NCBI GenBank assembly: GCA_015064955.1
Contig: SVRD01000007.1
Coordinates: forward strand, 1-64,000
Direction of reading: 5' to 3'
DNA: 64,000 nt
Source of the DNA: Oscillospiraceae bacterium
GTDB taxonomy: Bacteria; Bacillota; Clostridia; Oscillospirales; CAG-382
The number at the start of each line of letters is the position of its first letter. Position 1 is the stretch's first letter. This document shows, piece by piece, positions 17,917-26,507 of the stretch. The notes under the pieces were generated by a model that did no database searches, was not told the DNA's origin, and saw nothing but the letters and a program-made list of their open reading frames with translations. The position numbers were made by a program, and so were the translations under genes.

Positions 17917-19860
17917 TTATTCCGCGTAGATATTGACCTCGTCGATAAATATCCAGCTTTGGTTTGTGGTGACAACAAGCTTTATATATCTTGCCGAAAT
18001 GCTTCCGTCAAGCAGAATACTGCGGGTGAAAAGCTTTTGCAGATCGGGGCCCGCGTCTGCGTCGAAGCTGTGGTTGGATATGTTTGTAAAGTTCTTACCG
18101 TCGTCAGAGGCATATACCGAAATTCCGGTCGGCGCGAAAACTCCCGCGCTTCCGCCGCCGAGCGTGCTCAGCTCGATAGCATATATGTTATCTTGCTTGC
18201 TACCGAGGTCGACGATTATTTCGGGCTTGCCGAGAAATCCTGCCCAAGCGGTGTCGGAGTATGTTGCCTGACCGAGCTTGCCGTCGGTCAAGGTAATACC
18301 GTTTTCATCGGGATAGTTGGCTTCGGGCGGGAAAGTGAGAGTGTAGCTCTTGCCGAGAGCGATATTCCTGCCGTTTTTTGCCTTGTAATCCACCGAGAAT
18401 TCGTAAGCTTCGCCGTCGTTTCCGTAGTAGTCGACACCGCATACCGAGTATTTTACGGTTCCGCTTCCGGTTGCGTTTGTGTCGTTGAACAGGAATTTAT
18501 AGCTTTCTTTGCCGTAATTGCCGGAAAAATCCAAGAAATCGCAAAGCTCGCCGTCCTTGTAAAGATTGACTCCCATCAAGGTATTGTCGGAGTTTGAGAT
18601 GCTTCCGCTTATTGCTACCTCGACACCGTCGTTTTTGGAGGAATATTCGACAGTCGGTGCCGAAAGCGTGGATTCGGGGATAGAACCGTTTTCGTAATAA
18701 TGCTTGTAGGCAAGGTGATATCCCGTTTTGTTCATATCGGGGTGCTGATAATGCGAATATGCAAAGGTGATGTGCGCTTCGACGTATTTGTCACTTATTT
18801 CAAGCTGCTCTACAAAGCGGTCGAGCGGCGCAGTGGTCCAAGTCGATTGAGTGAAGTTTTCGTTGTTTGCCCAGAAGGTCAATTCTTCTTTTGTGTCTAT
18901 CGCGTCTTTTATTGCCTTGTAATAATCGTCCAATCTGTCGATGGTGATATGTCCCGCACCGACCGAATCCTGACAGCAGAAAATGTCGCCCTTGCGGAAG
19001 TTGGTGTTTGCAAATATCGACTTCCAAAGACGTCCCGTTTCCGCAGGTGCTGCGCCGATGCTCGAAATAAAGGGAGAAAGCATCATCGGCATTTCGGGAG
19101 AGATCTGATAAAGTCCGTCGCGGTAGAGATTCAAGAGATACGAGGCGTGCTTCAGCTGTGCGGGAGTTGCCTGCATATTGTAGAATTCAAATACAAAATA
19201 CCAGCCGTGAAGCGCGTTCGGGTATTTTTCTTTGTATTTTTCATAAATCTGGCTTGCGCCCTTGATGCCGAGCTCGGCTTGCTTTGCCAGCCAATTTTTG
19301 TCGTCGACACCCTTGACCCACCATTCCGCGTTTTCGTTTAGTCCGACAAAAACCTTTACTCCGACCTGCTCAGCCGCGCTTAAAAGATTGTCGAGGAAAT
19401 TTTTTCCGCTTTCGTCTATGGCGAGCGATCTGTCGCTCGAATCAAACGACGATTCATAAAAGGTGCTTATCACCGTGCTGCCCTGCGTTTCAAACGACCA
19501 TTGAAGCACGAGAACGTCGATTCCGACATCGTACATTGTCTGAAGATGTGAGACTAATTTGTCCTTTGAATAATCCTTAAAGGCGCTCGGTTGCATAAAG
19601 CTTCCGCAGAGGGTGGGGTATCCCTCGGGTCTTACGATCGGTTCGTTGGGCTTGATCGGAATTGTCGATTCCTCGTTCGGCGATTCACTCGAGCTGTCGC
19701 TCGGTGCGAAGCTTTCGTTTGCGCTTTCTTCCTTGCTTTCTGCGGTGCTTTCGCTTTCGGAAACCGTGCCCGAGCTCTCGTTACTGCCCGAGCAGGCACC
19801 GAGAATCATTGAAAACGGCATCAGAATCGAAAGAAATATCGGAATAATGTGCTTTTTCAT
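17917..19860 (-). CDS. DUF4434-type glycosidase-like lipoprotein with F5/8 C domain
   Basis: The start at 19860 (MKKHIIP, 647 residues) follows AGAGGTG. A lipobox (LGAC, Cys23) and a Ser/Glu linker (25-70) lead into a TIM-barrel-like domain (about 75-400) resembling DUF4434: CGSFMQPSAFKDYS at the start and FVFEFYN, with an acidic residue, at a likely active-site strand. An all-beta region follows, then a discoidin/F5-8C-like carbohydrate-binding domain (about 500-647; ALGKSYTLTF, GISVYASDDGKNF, ARYIKLVVTT). It is probably a surface-anchored polysaccharide-active protein. Family by pattern; substrate unknown. Confidence 0.8.
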   Translation of the reverse strand: MKKHIIPIFLSILMPFSMILGACSGSNESSGTVSESESTAESKEESANESFAPSDSSSESPNEESTIPIKPNEPIVRPEGYPTLCGSFMQPSAFKDYSKDKLVSHLQTMYDVGIDVLVLQWSFETQGSTVISTFYESSFDSSDRSLAIDESGKNFLDNLLSAAEQVGVKVFVGLNENAEWWVKGVDDKNWLAKQAELGIKGASQIYEKYKEKYPNALHGWYFVFEFYNMQATPAQLKHASYLLNLYRDGLYQISPEMPMMLSPFISSIGAAPAETGRLWKSIFANTNFRKGDIFCCQDSVGAGHITIDRLDDYYKAIKDAIDTKEELTFWANNENFTQSTWTTAPLDRFVEQLEISDKYVEAHITFAYSHYQHPDMNKTGYHLAYKHYYENGSIPESTLSAPTVEYSSKNDGVEVAISGSISNSDNTLMGVNLYKDGELCDFLDFSGNYGKESYKFLFNDTNATGSGTVKYSVCGVDYYGNDGEAYEFSVDYKAKNGRNIALGKSYTLTFPPEANYPDENGITLTDGKLGQATYSDTAWAGFLGKPEIIVDLGSKQDNIYAIELSTLGGGSAGVFAPTGISVYASDDGKNFTNISNHSFDADAGPDLQKLFTRSILLDGSISARYIKLVVTTNQSWIFIDEVNIYAE

Positions 19861-19888
19861 AAAAACACCTCTTTTCTTTATTGGTTTT

Positions 19889-19917
19889 ATTTTACAACAG
19901 CATTTATTATTTGTCAA
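19889..19917 (-). promoter_or_regulatory. promoter of the DUF4434-type gene
   Basis: TTGACA, 17 nt, TAAAAT on the minus strand, about 30 nt upstream of the start. Confidence 0.7.
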
Positions 19918-19973
19918 TAAATGAATCAAAGGCGGTTTACTGAGCATAATAAAAGAAAAAACGGAGGATTAAT

Positions 19974-20408
19974 ATGCAAGAAAACGATACTTTAAAACTG
20001 CTTCGAGAATGTGATGCGGGCGTGAAAATGGGCGTTGCATCGATAAACGACGTTATTGCCGACGTGCGCAACGACCAAATGCGTAATATGCTCGCCGACT
20101 GCCGCAATCAGCACGAAACACTGCTTTCCGAAATCAAGACAAAGCTCGACGAATACTGCGACAAGGGCAAGCAGCCCGCGCCTGCCGCAAAGGGTATGAG
20201 CTGGATCAAGACGAATGTTAAAATGGCGCTTGACGAATCCGACAAGACGATAGCCGACCTTATCACCGACGGCTGTAATATGGGCGTGAAATCGCTTCAT
20301 CGTTATTTGAATCAGTACTCTGCGGCGGACAGCGATTCGAAGGGCATCGCAAACCGCTTGATCAAGTTAGAGGACGATCTCTCGATCGGTATGAGACAGT
20401 ATTTGTAA
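19974..20408 (+). CDS. four-helix-bundle protein (DUF2383/ferritin-like, tentative)
   Basis: A 144-residue, all-helical soluble protein starts behind an ACGGAGG site. Its helices have regular heptads and a His-containing second helix (NQHETLLSEIKTKLDEY), and the pattern resembles the DUF2383/PA2169-type ferritin-like bundle. The carboxylate/His ligands of true ferritins are not obvious. It is monocistronic with a terminator. I infer a small cytoplasmic bundle protein, perhaps stress-related; the family call is weak. Confidence 0.6.
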   Translation: MQENDTLKLLRECDAGVKMGVASINDVIADVRNDQMRNMLADCRNQHETLLSEIKTKLDEYCDKGKQPAPAAKGMSWIKTNVKMALDESDKTIADLITDGCNMGVKSLHRYLNQYSAADSDSKGIANRLIKLEDDLSIGMRQYL

Positions 20409-20441
20409 TTTTTTGTATACCGATATAAACGAAAGACAAAG

Positions 20442-20479
20442 AAATCAAGCCTCGAGTTATGCCGAGGCTTGATTTTTTG
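20442..20479 (+). terminator. strong intrinsic terminator
   Basis: A 13-bp perfect stem (AAATCAAGCCTCG / CGAGGCTTGATTT) is followed by TTTTG on the plus strand. Confidence 0.85.
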
Positions 20480-20556
20480 TCTTTTTCGGAGCGAAAATGC
20501 CGGCTTGTTCCCGCTCGGAAAAAGATGAGAAACTGTTCTTTTTGAGTTTTCCGGCA

Positions 20557-20585
20557 TTGACAAATACGCCGGATTGCTATAAAAT
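20557..20585 (+). promoter_or_regulatory. promoter of the SGNH lipoprotein gene
   Basis: TTGACA, 17 nt, TAAAAT on the plus strand, ending 26 nt before the ATG. Confidence 0.7.
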
Positions 20586-20611
20586 TATAAAAAAAGAAGA
20601 GGAGACTAATT

Positions 20612-21760
20612 ATGAAGAAAATACTTTGCTTTGTTCTCGGTATGCTTATGCTCGTTTCGTTTGCCGCTTGCGGCGGTGAAGAGGAGGTTGCGGAAAGCTC
20701 TGCCGAGGAATCGGTCGAAATAATTCCGAAGGTGCCGGTTATAAACGGCAAGGAAATTTCGGAATATACGATTGTTTATAAAACCACGACGGGCAGCTGT
20801 ACTTATAAGGACGTCGCAAAGGGATTCGAAAAATATATCGAGGACACCTTCGGTATCGATCTCGTCTGCCGCGACGAAACTCTGCCCGAAGCCGAATACG
20901 AAATCATTTTCGGTGAAGTGTCAAAGCGCGATATCGTCGAGGAAAACAAATCGGATTACGGCATCGGCGGCTACAAGGTAGTCATCAAGGGCACGAAGAT
21001 CTATATTGCTTCTTCCTACGCAAACGGCTGTAATGCAGGTTGTGAAGCGTTTATCGAAAAAATCAAAACAAGCGAGGACGGTATGTTTGCAGACGGCGAA
21101 TTCAGCGGAGAAAAGAAGATAATTAAGGTTGCCTGTGTCGGCGACAGTATCACTCAGGGAATCAACTCGACCGACCCCAAGAATAAGACCTATCCCGTTT
21201 ATATTCAGGAAATGCTCGGGTTTGATTATTACGTACTCAACGCAGGACTCAGCGGATATTCGATCTGTAAGATAGACGAATATGCATATTTCAAGACAAG
21301 CCAGTATCTCCAGGCAAGAGAATTAAGACCCGACGTTGTTCTTTTCGCGCTCGGCACCAACGACGCAAACCCGACTCCCAACCAGCCCTATAAGAATTGG
21401 GACGATCCCCAGTACGACAGAGAAAACGTCTTTATCGAAAGCACAAACGAGCTTCTCGATGCGTTTGTAAAGATAAACCCCGACGTTCAGATATATATGA
21501 TCCTTCCCGCATCGCTGTTCAAGGTAGGCGCAGACGGCTGGAGCGCAGAGGCGTGGACAAAGAATATCGTCGAGCATTCTCACCCGCTTTTGAAGAAGAT
21601 CGCAACCGAACGCAATCTTCCCATCGTTGACCTTTTCCCTTGGTCTTTGGAAAACAAGGAGGTCTTTACCGACGGTCTTCATCCGAAGGACGAAACCTAC
21701 AAGACCTTTGCTCAGTTTATTTACGACAGCATCAAGGATACCATCAAGAAGCCCGAATAA
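20612..21760 (+). CDS. SGNH/GDSL hydrolase lipoprotein
   Basis: This 382-residue protein has a lipobox (FAAC, Cys20), an N-terminal alpha/beta region (about 40-165) and a C-terminal SGNH hydrolase (about 168-375). The catalytic blocks are visible: GDSITQG with the nucleophilic Ser, GLSG, GTND with the Asn, and DGLHP with the Asp and His. SGNH lipoproteins usually remove acetyl or other ester groups from polysaccharides. It starts behind AGAGGAG and is monocistronic. A second SGNH lipoprotein lies at 58.5 kb. The enzyme class is firm, the substrate unknown. Confidence 0.9.
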   Translation: MKKILCFVLGMLMLVSFAACGGEEEVAESSAEESVEIIPKVPVINGKEISEYTIVYKTTTGSCTYKDVAKGFEKYIEDTFGIDLVCRDETLPEAEYEIIFGEVSKRDIVEENKSDYGIGGYKVVIKGTKIYIASSYANGCNAGCEAFIEKIKTSEDGMFADGEFSGEKKIIKVACVGDSITQGINSTDPKNKTYPVYIQEMLGFDYYVLNAGLSGYSICKIDEYAYFKTSQYLQARELRPDVVLFALGTNDANPTPNQPYKNWDDPQYDRENVFIESTNELLDAFVKINPDVQIYMILPASLFKVGADGWSAEAWTKNIVEHSHPLLKKIATERNLPIVDLFPWSLENKEVFTDGLHPKDETYKTFAQFIYDSIKDTIKKPE

Positions 21761-21775
21761 TCAAATATACTCAAC

Positions 21776-21810
21776 AAAACCGCCGAAGAATTACTCTTCG
21801 GCGGTTTTGT
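21776..21810 (+). terminator. terminator of the SGNH lipoprotein gene
   Basis: A 14-bp perfect stem (AAAACCGCCGAAGA / TCTTCGGCGGTTTT) with a 5-nt loop. Confidence 0.85.
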
Positions 21811-21846
21811 GTTATTCAAGGGGAAAAGTAAGGAGATGCGTCAAAT

Positions 21847-22797
21847 TCAGTCCGCAATATAAGGGAATCTTTCGGTATAGCGCGGAACGCCGGGGAGAAA
21901 TTCGCCGGTGGTAAGTGTGGTGCCGTTCCAGTAGCTGTTTTCGCCGTCAAAGCCGATGATATGAGCGAAGGATTCCTCTGCTACGATATCATCGTTAATT
22001 CCGCCTTCGAGCTGTGCGATCTTTTCTGCTACGAGCGATTCCATAAATGCGATAACCGTTTCGCCGTTAGCGAGAGGGTAGCCCGTCTGGGTGAACTCAT
22101 AGATTTCGTTGTTTTCAAGACCGTAGGAGAAGGCAAGGCTTCCACAGCAACCGCTTGCTCTTTCGGTGAGTCGGTGAACCCAATAAAGCTCAACGCGGTA
22201 TTCTGCCTCGGGGAGACAAACGGGAGTCGCGTTGGGATCGTGGGGGTTGAAAAGCTCTGCGGTGTGATCGAAATCGGCATTGAAAATTTCGCAGAATTCG
22301 TCGTAAAGCTCATCCTCGGTGATCCATACCTGACCGACAAGCTTGCCGGTTTTGTGCTCGAACACGTCGATAACGATATCCTTCCAGATAACGTATTCAA
22401 AGCCGGGGTGGTCATAGCCGGTCTCTTCGCCGGTGGCGATAACCTCGAGCGTGTCGAGTGCGGGCAGGGTAGTGTCGACGAGAGGCTTGCTTTCGGTAAC
22501 AGGCTCGTCATCAACGATAGGCTCGTCTTCAACGACAGCTTCGTCATCAACGATAGGCTCGTCTTCAACGACAGCTTCGTCATCAACGATAGGCTTGTCA
22601 TCAACGGTGGGCTCATCTTCGACAGTAGGCTCGTCATCAACGATAGCGTTGCTGAAGAGGTTGGTATCGGAAACGAAATCCTCAACAAGAGATTCGTCGA
22701 TAGCCGAGCTGTTGAGAAGCGAAAGACCTGCCGTGAGGACAAGACAAGCGGCGGTTATAAATGCCGCAGTCATAAGTGCGAGTGTCTTGTTTTTCAT
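21847..22797 (-). CDS. secreted protein with acidic hexapeptide repeats
   Basis: The start is the ATG at 22797 (MKNKTLALM, 316 residues), 6-7 nt after AGGAGG; the track start is an upstream GTG inside that site. A signal peptide or anchor (about 1-32) is followed by a strongly acidic stretch (about 45-100) built of IVDDEP/VVEDEA hexapeptides, encoded by an 18-bp tandem array. The C-terminal 190 residues form a compact unknown domain with CC near its middle and an aromatic-rich end. It lies directly downstream of the sensor kinase gene with no obvious terminator between, so it may be co-transcribed. Function unknown. Confidence 0.7.
   Translation of the reverse strand: MKNKTLALMTAAFITAACLVLTAGLSLLNSSAIDESLVEDFVSDTNLFSNAIVDDEPTVEDEPTVDDKPIVDDEAVVEDEPIVDDEAVVEDEPIVDDEPVTESKPLVDTTLPALDTLEVIATGEETGYDHPGFEYVIWKDIVIDVFEHKTGKLVGQVWITEDELYDEFCEIFNADFDHTAELFNPHDPNATPVCLPEAEYRVELYWVHRLTERASGCCGSLAFSYGLENNEIYEFTQTGYPLANGETVIAFMESLVAEKIAQLEGGINDDIVAEESFAHIIGFDGENSYWNGTTLTTGEFLPGVPRYTERFPYIAD
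22501..22644. repeat. eight 18-bp tandem units inside a gene
   Basis: Eight consecutive 18-bp units run from 22501 to 22644; units two-three and four-five form an identical 36-bp pair (22519-22554 = 22555-22590). The unit keeps the reading frame and encodes an acidic hexapeptide, so copy number can change without a frameshift. Confidence 0.9.
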
Positions 22798-22884
22798 AAA
22801 CACTCCTCCTTTCTGTGCAGACAGTTTATACCGCCGTTGTTTTGAATCCGTTCGGGAGTTGTTATGGAATTGTAAAAGTTATTT

Positions 22885-24237
22885 TCAAAGCGGGAACCGT
22901 GCAGTAACCGTCGTCCCCTTGCCGAGAGCCGATTCGAATTCAAGCGTTGCGTTGTGCGCTTTGACAATGCGTTCGCAAAGTGCAAGTCCCAATCCCGTTC
23001 CGCCGGTCACACGGTCGCGCGATTTGTCTATACGGTAAAACGGCTCGGTGATGCGCGCAAGCTGCTCCTCTGTCATGCCGACACCGTTGTCGCGCACCGA
23101 AATGACGGCAAACGATCCTTCGGCATAGCAGTGAACATAAATTTTGCCGCCGCTTTCGCAAGCCTTTATCGCGTTGCCGATAAGGTTTGTTATCAGCATT
23201 TCGGTCAACAGCTTGTCGCATTTGCAAACGACGCTCGATGCCTCGACCTTTATGTCGATACCCTTCGCCGCAGCGTTGAAATGTGTTTTCTTTGCCGCGC
23301 CTGCGGTTATCTCGCCCAGATTTACCGATTCGGTGTTGATTCCGTTTTCGCGTATAAAGGCATCGTCGAGAAGCTTTTCGCCGATCTGCTTCAAGCGCTC
23401 TGATTCACTTATGATATATTCGATTGCTTCGATCTTTTCGGCTTCGCCGATATTTGCGTTCAAAAGATATTCGGCATATCCGCGTATCGAGGTAAGCGGG
23501 GTGCGCATTTCGTGAGCCAGATTATCGAGCATACTTTGCTTTGTTTCCGCGTTGAGCTCAAGCTCGTTCATTTGCGTGCTTATTCGGTCTGCCATTCGGT
23601 TGAAATCGGCGGCAAGAAGCGCGAATTCGTCTCTGCCCGAGTCGTCCGCGCGCGATTCAAAATTGCCGTTTGCGATCTCCTCGGTGGCATTTTTAAGCCT
23701 CGAAAGCGGGCTGTACAGCTTGTGGAGCACCAAAAACAGTATCAGCGCAAGCAAAGCCGATGCGCCGAACGAGGTGAGAATGAATACGACAGAGATGGTT
23801 TTGAAATCCTCGTCGAGATAGCTCACGTCCTTTGCATAGGTGAAATAATACTGCCCGTCGGCAATCACCTCGGTGATAAGAAAAACACGCTTTCCGTCAA
23901 CCCTTTGGGTCGAGGAATATCCCGCCTGCGGAGCAACGAGTCCCTCGGGGAGCGAGGAGTATTTCAGCTCGCCGTAATATTCAAATCGAAGCCCGATTCC
24001 CTTTGTCGCATAATGAGTGCCGTATGAGTTCATCAACAACTGCCTGCCGTTGTGTCCGAGATAGGTGATGTCCTCCTCAAACGCATCGGCGATAACCGCC
24101 TGCTCGGAAAAGCAAAGCGATTCTGCCGCGTCGGTGTTTCTTTGGTTGGTGAAAAACGCGAGCGAAAAGATACCCGCGTTTAAAAATACGAGAAAGAGAA
24201 CGAGTGTGATTATATAGGTTTTATCCTTGAATCTCAT
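22885..24237 (-). CDS. sensor histidine kinase
   Basis: This 450-residue membrane kinase has a first helix (about 8-28), an extracellular sensor region of about 130 residues, a second helix (about 148-170), a HAMP linker, the phospho-acceptor motif LAHEMRTPLTS, and an ATPase domain with N box NLIGNAIKA, DNGVGM and GGTGLGLAL. All key residues are present. It overlaps the response regulator stop by 4 nt and forms a standard two-component pair. The signal is unknown; the secreted protein gene just downstream is a candidate target or accessory. Confidence 0.95.
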   Translation of the reverse strand: MRFKDKTYIITLVLFLVFLNAGIFSLAFFTNQRNTDAAESLCFSEQAVIADAFEEDITYLGHNGRQLLMNSYGTHYATKGIGLRFEYYGELKYSSLPEGLVAPQAGYSSTQRVDGKRVFLITEVIADGQYYFTYAKDVSYLDEDFKTISVVFILTSFGASALLALILFLVLHKLYSPLSRLKNATEEIANGNFESRADDSGRDEFALLAADFNRMADRISTQMNELELNAETKQSMLDNLAHEMRTPLTSIRGYAEYLLNANIGEAEKIEAIEYIISESERLKQIGEKLLDDAFIRENGINTESVNLGEITAGAAKKTHFNAAAKGIDIKVEASSVVCKCDKLLTEMLITNLIGNAIKACESGGKIYVHCYAEGSFAVISVRDNGVGMTEEQLARITEPFYRIDKSRDRVTGGTGLGLALCERIVKAHNATLEFESALGKGTTVTARFPL

Positions 24238-24881
24238 AACTCGAACCTGTAACCTGTCTTGTAGAGTGTTTTGAGACGGTCGTTGAGCCCGAGCTTTGCG
24301 CGGAGCTGTCGGATATGAACGTCAACCGTGCGTGTGTCGCCCTCGTAGTCAAATCCCCATACGAGCGAAATAAGCTTTTCTCTCGAGAGTGCGATGTTGC
24401 GGTTCAATATCAACGTTTCCAGAAGTGAGTATTCCTTCGGTGTAAGAACGACGTTTTCGCCTGCGCGGAATACCTTTTTTGCCGAAAAATCTATCGTTAC
24501 GTCGTCGAAAGAAAGCGATTCATCATCTCGTTTGGTTCTGCGGAGCACTGCGCGCACGCGGAGTAAAAGCTCCTGTATCTCGAAGGGCTTCACGATATAA
24601 TCGTCTGCCCCGAGCGACAGACCTTTCAATCTGTCGTTGATTCCTTCCTTTGCGGTAACAAAGATAACGGGAGTGCCGTCCGCCTTTTCGATAAGCTCAA
24701 ATCCCGAAGCACCGGGGAGCATTATATCGAATATCATCAGGTCGAAGCGCTCGCTTTGCATAATAAAGAGTGCATCTGCGCCGTCGCTTAATCCGACACA
24801 GGTGTGACCGACAAGCTCGAGATTGCGCTGTATAAGATTTCTTATCGGTCTTTCGTCTTCCACAATAAGTATTCTTGCCAT
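24234..24881 (-). CDS. OmpR/PhoB-family response regulator
   Basis: The 215-residue regulator has a receiver domain (1-112) with the phospho-acceptor Asp in LMIFDIMLPG, the acidic pocket VEDE, the Thr in FVTAKE and the Lys in YIVKPF, then a winged-helix DNA-binding domain with the recognition segment TRTVDVHIRQLRAKL and a terminal YRFEL. It is the first gene of the pair. An inverted repeat lies in its leader and could be an autoregulatory site. Confidence 0.95.
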   Translation of the reverse strand: MARILIVEDERPIRNLIQRNLELVGHTCVGLSDGADALFIMQSERFDLMIFDIMLPGASGFELIEKADGTPVIFVTAKEGINDRLKGLSLGADDYIVKPFEIQELLLRVRAVLRRTKRDDESLSFDDVTIDFSAKKVFRAGENVVLTPKEYSLLETLILNRNIALSREKLISLVWGFDYEGDTRTVDVHIRQLRAKLGLNDRLKTLYKTGYRFEL

Positions 24882-24902
24882 TTTGTTTTCACCGCCTTTT
24901 AT

Positions 24903-24925
24903 GTGTGTAAAAGCAACCTACACAC
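24903..24925. promoter_or_regulatory. inverted repeat in the response-regulator leader
   Basis: GTGTGTA-N9-TACACAC is a perfect 7-bp inverted repeat about 25 nt upstream of the response regulator start, just downstream of a possible -10. It is a candidate operator. Confidence 0.4.
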
Positions 24926-24927
24926 CT

Positions 24928-24957
24928 ATTGTACCACAGTTTAGCGCATATTTGTAA
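24928..24957 (-). promoter_or_regulatory. possible promoter of the two-component genes
   Basis: TTACAA, 18 nt, TACAAT on the minus strand. The match is moderate, as expected for a regulated promoter. Confidence 0.4.
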
Positions 24958-25072
24958 TGAATTTGTTATAAAACCGACCTTTTTTGAAAAAATTGATATA
25001 TTGCAAAACAACCGCTTTGAATAAAAGTATTTTTGTGATATTTTGAGAAAATTTTTATTCTTGTTTATTTGC

Positions 25073-25100
25073 TTGACTTTAGATTTAAAAGGTTTATAAT
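25073..25100 (+). promoter_or_regulatory. promoter of the MATE exporter operon
   Basis: TTGACT, 16 nt, TATAAT on the plus strand, ending 27 nt before the ATG at 25128. Confidence 0.7.
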
Positions 25101-25127
25101 TTACTTGATTTTGTGAGGTATTTGGCT

Positions 25128-26507
25128 ATGGCAAGCAATACAAGAATGAATATGACCGAGGGACCGCTTTTCAAAAAGCTCCTCGTATATGCGCTTCCTG
25201 TTCTCGCAACCGGTGTTTTACAATTTCTTTACAACGCCGCCGATACGGTCGTTGTCGGTCAGTTTGCCGAGGACGGCGAAAAAGCTCTTGCCGCAGTTGG
25301 CTCGACCGGCTCGATAACCGCGCTTATCACGGGACTGTTTATCGGATTGGGCGTCGGTGCGAACGTTTCTATTTCTCATGCATTCGGATCGAAGCGCGAG
25401 GACAGCGTAAAGGATATCGTGCACACCTCGGTGCTTTTGTCCTTTGTGCTCGGTATTGTAATCGCTCTTTTCGGATTTTTCAGCGCGAGAAGTCTGCTTC
25501 AGCTTATGGAGGTGCCCGAAACCGTACTTGACGGTGCGACTCTCTATATGCGCACTATATTTCTCGGTATGCCCGCACAGATGACATACAACTACGGCGC
25601 GGCGATACTGAACGCGCGCGGAGATACAAAGCACCCGTTTTACTTCCTTATGTTCTCGGGCGCGGTCAACGTGAGTCTGAATCTGTTTTTTGTAATAGTC
25701 TGCAAAATGGATGTTCTCGGTGTTGCGGTTGCTACCATTATATCGCAATATATTTCTGCGGTTCTGATATTAAGATTGCTCACAAGGTTCGATGATTGCT
25801 GTAAGCTTTATCTGAATCATCTTTATATTCGCAAGGACAAGCTCATAAAGATAATAAAGATCGGTCTTCCCGCAGGGATCCAGGGCTGTCTGTTTTCGGT
25901 GTCGAATGTGCTTATCCAATCCTCGATCAACGGATTCGGACCCGAAACGATGGCGGCGAATACCGCCGCGGCGAATATCGACGGCATAATTTATATCGCG
26001 ATGAACTCGTTTTATCACGCCGCACTCGCCTTTACAGGTCAGAACGCCGGCGCGCTCCGATTCGACAGAATCAAACGTGTCTGTGTGTTGTGCACTTCGA
26101 TGGTGGCGGTGCTCGGACTTATCATCGGCGTCGTCTGCTATCTTTTGGGGCCGTGGCTGCTTTCGCTTTTCGGTGTCGAGGGAACAGTCGAAACAAGCGA
26201 AACTATGCGTGTGGGAATGCTCCGACTTACTATTCTCGGCGTGCCTTATTTCCTTTGCGGATTGATGGAGGTAATGTCGGGAATGCTTCGCGGACTCGGT
26301 GCATCACTCGTTTCGGCAACCGTGTCGCTTCTCGGCTCGTGCGTTTTGAGAGTTGTCTGGATATACACCGTGTTCGAGGCATATCAACGCATTGATGTTC
26401 TTTACGTTTCCTATCCTGCCACCTGGATAATCACGACGCTTGCGCATTTTACCTGCTTTTTGATTATATTAAAGCGCAGGGAAAGAGAATACGGAGTTAA
26501 AATATGA
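25128..26507 (+). CDS. MATE family efflux transporter
   Basis: The start at 25128 (MASNTRM, 459 residues) follows GTGAGG. The protein has twelve predicted membrane helices and the MATE hallmarks PLFKKLLVYALPVLATGVLQ, LYNAADTVVVGQF and, in the second half, NGFGPETMAANTAAANI. MATE proteins export cationic drugs or metabolites in exchange for Na+ or H+. It is followed with a 4-nt overlap by a methyltransferase-like gene, which suggests a shared role such as export of a methylated or polyamine-related compound; that link is inference. Confidence 0.92.
   Translation: MASNTRMNMTEGPLFKKLLVYALPVLATGVLQFLYNAADTVVVGQFAEDGEKALAAVGSTGSITALITGLFIGLGVGANVSISHAFGSKREDSVKDIVHTSVLLSFVLGIVIALFGFFSARSLLQLMEVPETVLDGATLYMRTIFLGMPAQMTYNYGAAILNARGDTKHPFYFLMFSGAVNVSLNLFFVIVCKMDVLGVAVATIISQYISAVLILRLLTRFDDCCKLYLNHLYIRKDKLIKIIKIGLPAGIQGCLFSVSNVLIQSSINGFGPETMAANTAAANIDGIIYIAMNSFYHAALAFTGQNAGALRFDRIKRVCVLCTSMVAVLGLIIGVVCYLLGPWLLSLFGVEGTVETSETMRVGMLRLTILGVPYFLCGLMEVMSGMLRGLGASLVSATVSLLGSCVLRVVWIYTVFEAYQRIDVLYVSYPATWIITTLAHFTCFLIILKRREREYGVKI

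Noticed and set aside
22501-22644. Short regular repeats considered as a CRISPR array
   Set aside because: The units are contiguous, 18 bp, without unique spacers, and encode an in-frame acidic peptide; no cas genes are near.
21961-22845. 294-residue plus-strand ORF opposite the repeat protein
   Set aside because: Its repeated VINDRLVFNDS pattern simply mirrors the 18-bp array; no ribosome site or promoter supports it.
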